Assembly (NCBI RefSeq): GCF_024679245.1
Contig: NC_090174.1
Location: forward strand, 46,086,688 to 46,150,687
DNA from: Pseudorasbora parva
Taxonomy: Eukaryota; Chordata; Actinopteri; Cypriniformes; Gobionidae
Length of the DNA: 64,000 nt
Direction: 5' to 3'
A program made the translations under genes and the position numbers. Under the pieces are notes generated by a model that saw only the letters and a list, made by a program, of their open reading frames with translations, ran no database searches and had not been told where the DNA came from. Shown piece by piece: positions 60,363 through 64,000 of the stretch; position 1 is the first letter of the stretch, and every line of letters starts with the position of its first letter.

Positions 60363-60412
<50 letters not shown>
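60363..60412. repeat. (CA)n microsatellite
   Basis: 25 uninterrupted CA units. Confidence 0.97.
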
Positions 60413-60414
<2 letters not shown>

Positions 60415-60507
60415 AAAGATGGTGCATGGTAAATTGCACTAAAAGTGGTAAATTGGCTTGTAAATATAGGGGAACCACTTTAAGTGCTTTATAGTAGGCT
60501 ACCTATT

Positions 60508-61783
60508 TTTAAAGGGGTGATGAATTGAGAAATCAACTTTCCCTTGAGCTTTTGATATATAAAAAATTCATGGTAATATAAGAATATCCTGTAAGTTTCA
60601 GAGCTGAAAACATCCTTGTTAGTCAAAGAAAAGCTTTTATAGACACCAGGCCCAGAAAACGATTGTGTGCCGCATCTTGACGTCATTATGTGGCGAAACA
60701 CGCCTCTACACAATAATAAGCACGTGTTGTTTAGTAGCCCCACCCACCGACTCATCGGATCACTAGCCTGCAGCAATAAACATGCCGAAGAAGATAGCAT
60801 GATATTGTGCTATTCCTGGTTTTAGAAGAACACAGTCGCTGCAGAAGCTTCAGATCCTAATATTAGGAATGTGTGGTTGAACTTTATTTTTAATGAAGTT
60901 TCAGCTCACATGGGGAAGCAGAATCGTTTGTAAACAAGTCCCAGGTTGATACTTGATTTGCAGACATATTATATAGTAAAACACAATGATGTGCCTTCTA
61001 TATTGGATCCGACAGGAATGGCGCAACACACTTATGTAAGTAAAACATGTTTTTTTTATATGTGGTTTTGCATTGTTACAGATCATTTTGATTATGTGTA
61101 CGTGTCTAACAGAAAATACCTTAGCATGCTGTCACAGGCTGGAGAATACTTTTTTTGTTGGTTCATTGCGATTTGGGGTCAGACTCAGACATGTATGGGC
61201 CAGGACTCGCAAAGCCCAACATCCCGGGGTAATGTGTTTTCCAGACGGTCTACCAAAACGTAAGCATGTCGGCAGGCCGGTGAATCTCAAGTAGTGAAGT
61301 AACATTAATTTCTTGATCTGCGTTATTCACACTCCTGACTTGACATTTGAAGGGCGCGGTTCACACTTATATCCACCGATCGTGCGGGCCAAGTAATACA
61401 AAAATAATATTCCAATCAATCGCAGTAAGATAAATAAATAAATCATTGTTTGTGTTTGTTAAAGACGTTTACAAGCCCTGTGATCGAGAGAATCATTCCG
61501 GTTGCCACTTTCAAAACAATCCTTCCCACATGTGAACTGACAGAGGAGCTCAGGCTTATTAAATATGCAAATCTTATCCAATCCTAGCTGTGTGCGTTTA
61601 CTTCCAAGTCTCCAGTGCGTCGCACCCATCAAAACCCAGCGTCAGGAGGCCGCCTCAAAACCAGTGTAGAAAATAGCCGATTACTTATTAGTTATGAAGT
61701 TTTTGAATTTAAAAACCAGTCTTTAGACGACCTCAGACGACAGTATATAAAAAAAAAAAAAGCCAGTTCATGACACCTTTAAA
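60508..61783 (+). mobile_element. TTAA-type, Kolobok-like transposon with THAP relic
   Basis: TTTAAAGGGGTGATGAATTG at the left and inverted CAGTTCATGACACCTTTAAA at the right. It differs in sequence from the 5593/23916 family yet has the same TTAA-AAAGG end form, and it also carries a THAP-like segment (60782-61035). An A-run precedes the right terminus. Confidence 0.7.
60782..61035 (+). pseudogene. decayed THAP-like domain
   Basis: Fragments in shifting frames: MPKKIA*YCAIPGF, LQK, SDPNIRNVWLNFIFNEV, and finally DVPSILDPTGMAQHT. In order these resemble the THAP start, the first cysteine pair (second Cys lost), the LHxxP...W core and the closing AVPTI box. Stops and at least two frameshifts interrupt it. 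The weaker of the two THAP calls. Confidence 0.55.
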
Positions 61784-61959
61784 GGCTATATTGTCAAATG
61801 GTGCTAGTAGAACAATAAGAGGTAGTTATTCAAAGTCTACAGCCAATCCCCATGTCTTATATTTTATTCATCCTTCAAGTGTTTTCCTCATTCCACATAA
61901 TTTAAACTCTCAGTATCCAAACTGTCCTGTTGCATCCTACCACAACCCCATTCTCCTAA

Positions 61960-62913
61960 TGCTGCGTTCACACCGCACGCGAATGACGCGATTCGCGCGA
62001 GTGATTTACATGTTAAGTCAATGCAGAGACGCGAATAGGCATTCTGCGGCGCGATTCGCGCGAATGAGGCGGCGCGAATGGCGCGATTCGCGCGAATGAA
62101 GCGGCAATGATCACGCGAATTGAGCGTTTTGAACGCGTGATTCGCGCGAACCGCGCGAAACACGCGAATCGCTCAAGTTGAAAAATCTGAACTTTGGCGG
62201 ATATTCGCGCCGCGTTAACCAATGAGGAGCCTGCTACTGCTGTCACGTGGTGAAGTGACGGATGGGAAACCCATAGGGGAACTCCGAGGCCAGAGTAATT
62301 TAAAAATACTACTCTATTGTGTCACAAAATGTACTTTTAATAGTTTTTCAGGCGAGAATGTAGTTGTATAAAGCTCAAATATGTGATTTATTTATTAAGA
62401 GAGCTCCTATTTGAAAATTTGATCTGGTGTTTTCGGAGGTGTGAGACCCAGGCGATCACCGGAGCTCCGCGCTCATCAACCCCGGTGAGAGGAGGCTTAA
62501 CTCGGATAGTCTTTCTGCCGACTGCCGCTGCCTGGCAGAACCCCCTCCCATGACGCGAATTTGCGTCTGTTGTGTAGTGAATGTCACACGCGAATGAGCA
62601 CTTTTTGTATAAAAAAACACAGATTTGAGCATTAAACAACAATATTATCGCCTGAAAAAGTCTTCAAACTACGTTTTGTCACACATTAACAGTAGTATTT
62701 TTTACAGAAAAGAAGTCAAGTGACCCAGTCAAAATGACTAGCAGAACCCCCTCCCATGACGCGAATTCGCGTCTGTTGTGTAGTGAATGTCACACGCGAA
62801 TGAAGCGAATTTGACGCGCGAATGAAGCGAATGGATTCAAAATGTTCACGCGTCCAACTTCGCGCGAATAGCGCGATTTATTCGCGTCATTCGCGTGCGG
62901 TGTGAACGCAGCA
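61960..62913. mobile_element. PIF/Harbinger-like palindromic MITE, 954 bp
   Basis: TGCTGCGTTCACACCGCACG at the left and its exact inverse, CGTGCGGTGTGAACGCAGCA, at the right; the repeats extend past 30 bp. The 3-bp duplication TAA flanks it (61957-61959 and 62914-62916), which fits Harbinger insertion. The subterminal regions are crowded with GCGCGAAT and ATTCGCGC. Inner arms also pair (about 62301-62384 with 62620-62706), so nearly the whole element folds back. A 65-bp block (GCAGAACCCCCTCCCATGAC...) occurs twice, at 62536 and 62741. Confidence 0.88.
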
Positions 62914-63425
62914 TAAGATTTTAGATATGTTACTCCATTCTCATATGTTTGCTATAAAAGGGAATTCACAACCAGCTCTAAGAACCACTGAAATACAGCT
63001 TAAAAAACATTTTTGTTTGTTCACACACAAATCTCATCTGTGGTTTGTGGATATAATTCCATATATCTGACAGTTCTTATCAGCTGAGAAGAGATGTGTG
63101 TCTATGAGAGAAGGACTGAACTATATTCACACTTGCGCGCACACTTCATTGGTATACTATCTTAAAACATGTTTCGCTCTGCAAAACAATCACACAGACC
63201 TGCGAGACCAGCCACGCAAAAACAAAGCATTGCCAAATTTCTTATTTCAGGACTAAATGACAATAAAAATATTGAGTATTTAAAAAAATATTAGGCTGTA
63301 ATGTTTCTTTCAACCAAAAACTGTTAGTAAGAAAAAAGTGTTTCACCCATGGCTTAAAATACATCAGCCAAAATTGACAAAAACAGGTATGTTTCTAATT
63401 TACTTTTCACAACAATTGTGTGTGT

Positions 63426-63490
<65 letters not shown>

Positions 63491-64000
63491 TGAGTGAGTG
63501 AGTGAGTGAGTGAGATTCTTTATTATTTTTTTTTACCATACATGAGTTAGTTAAGAATAGTTTCAGCAAAACTGTGATGATGACCAGACAAGCACAAATG
63601 AGAAGCTGCAAGATTTAATACAACTGGATGGAATTACAATACATCCCCTTACACAATTACTCACACATACACACAGACATTATGTTCTGTCCAAGTTTTC
63701 AGTCTGACAAATAGTTCAAGCCTTTGAACTACAGTTTCTTTTTTAATTCACATTAAAAATGAAATTGAAAAAGATGATGAAAAAGAAGAGAGACAAAGAC
63801 GCAGCGAAATGCAGCAAACTCTCGGCTAATGATGACTACAGCACTCTCAGCTGATAATAAACAGCACATTCTCAGGATATTATATGATAGAATTCATTCT
63901 TGTGTTTAAAACATCTGGACGGAACACAGCAAAAAAGAACCGACCGCAAAGGTCTCGAAGTTTAACATTAGCTGTGTCTCATTTCAGAAGGCTGCGTCCT
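62914..64000. other. intergenic DNA to the end of the window
   Basis: No exon recognised. It holds a compound microsatellite at 63418-63514. The last 30 bases (AGCTGTGTCTCATTTCAGAA...) look like the left end of another interspersed repeat cut by the window edge. Confidence 0.4.
63418..63514. repeat. compound (TG)n(GAGT)n microsatellite
   Basis: About 70 bp of TG with one TA interruption, then about seven GAGT units. Confidence 0.97.

Larger units (their letters stand above)
57655..60507. other. npas2 upstream region
   Basis: Contains the npas2 5' UTR next to 57654 and presumably a promoter or non-coding first exons. No canonical CACGTG E-box, TATA box or CpG island was found. A (GAGT)n array lies at 59645-59717 and a (CA)n array at 60363-60412. 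No exon of another gene recognised. Confidence 0.4.

Overview
This window is nuclear DNA of a teleost fish, most likely a cyprinid (zebrafish, carp or goldfish lineage). Three vertebrate genes with GT-AG introns can be followed exon by exon, and the space between exons is packed with teleost-type DNA transposons, foldback MITEs and long (CA)n, (TA)n and (GAGT)n microsatellites. Gene names come from recognising protein families by eye; no database search was run.

Layout: (1) 1-2250 holds a decayed Tc1/mariner element with a second MITE inside it. (2) 2262-11656, plus strand: apool (MICOS subunit MIC27), nine coding exons, including one unusually long acidic, proline-rich exon. (3) 13473-14502: a LINE fragment truncated at its reverse-transcriptase active site. 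(4) 14761-27763, minus strand: radx (RPA-like single-stranded-DNA-binding protein), fifteen coding exons. One intron holds a three-level transposon nest and another holds an element with a THAP-domain relic. (5) 28163-34584: intergenic DNA and the probable npas2 3' UTR. (6) 34585-57654, minus strand: npas2 (bHLH-PAS clock factor), twenty-one coding exons. (7) 57655-64000: upstream DNA with microsatellites, a second THAP-bearing element and a GC-rich Harbinger-like palindrome.

apool and radx converge tail to tail; radx and npas2 lie in tandem on the minus strand. The genes do not form a pathway: apool acts in mitochondrial cristae, radx at replication forks, npas2 in circadian transcription. 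No CRISPR array, operon, rRNA gene or intact tRNA gene was seen.

The main unexplained structure is in the repeats. Many otherwise different families end in TTAAAGG-like termini and sit at TTAA. Two of these families carry broken THAP-domain exons, which points to the Kolobok superfamily as the source. Two copies of one family were each split by a different hAT element, with perfect 8-bp target duplications.
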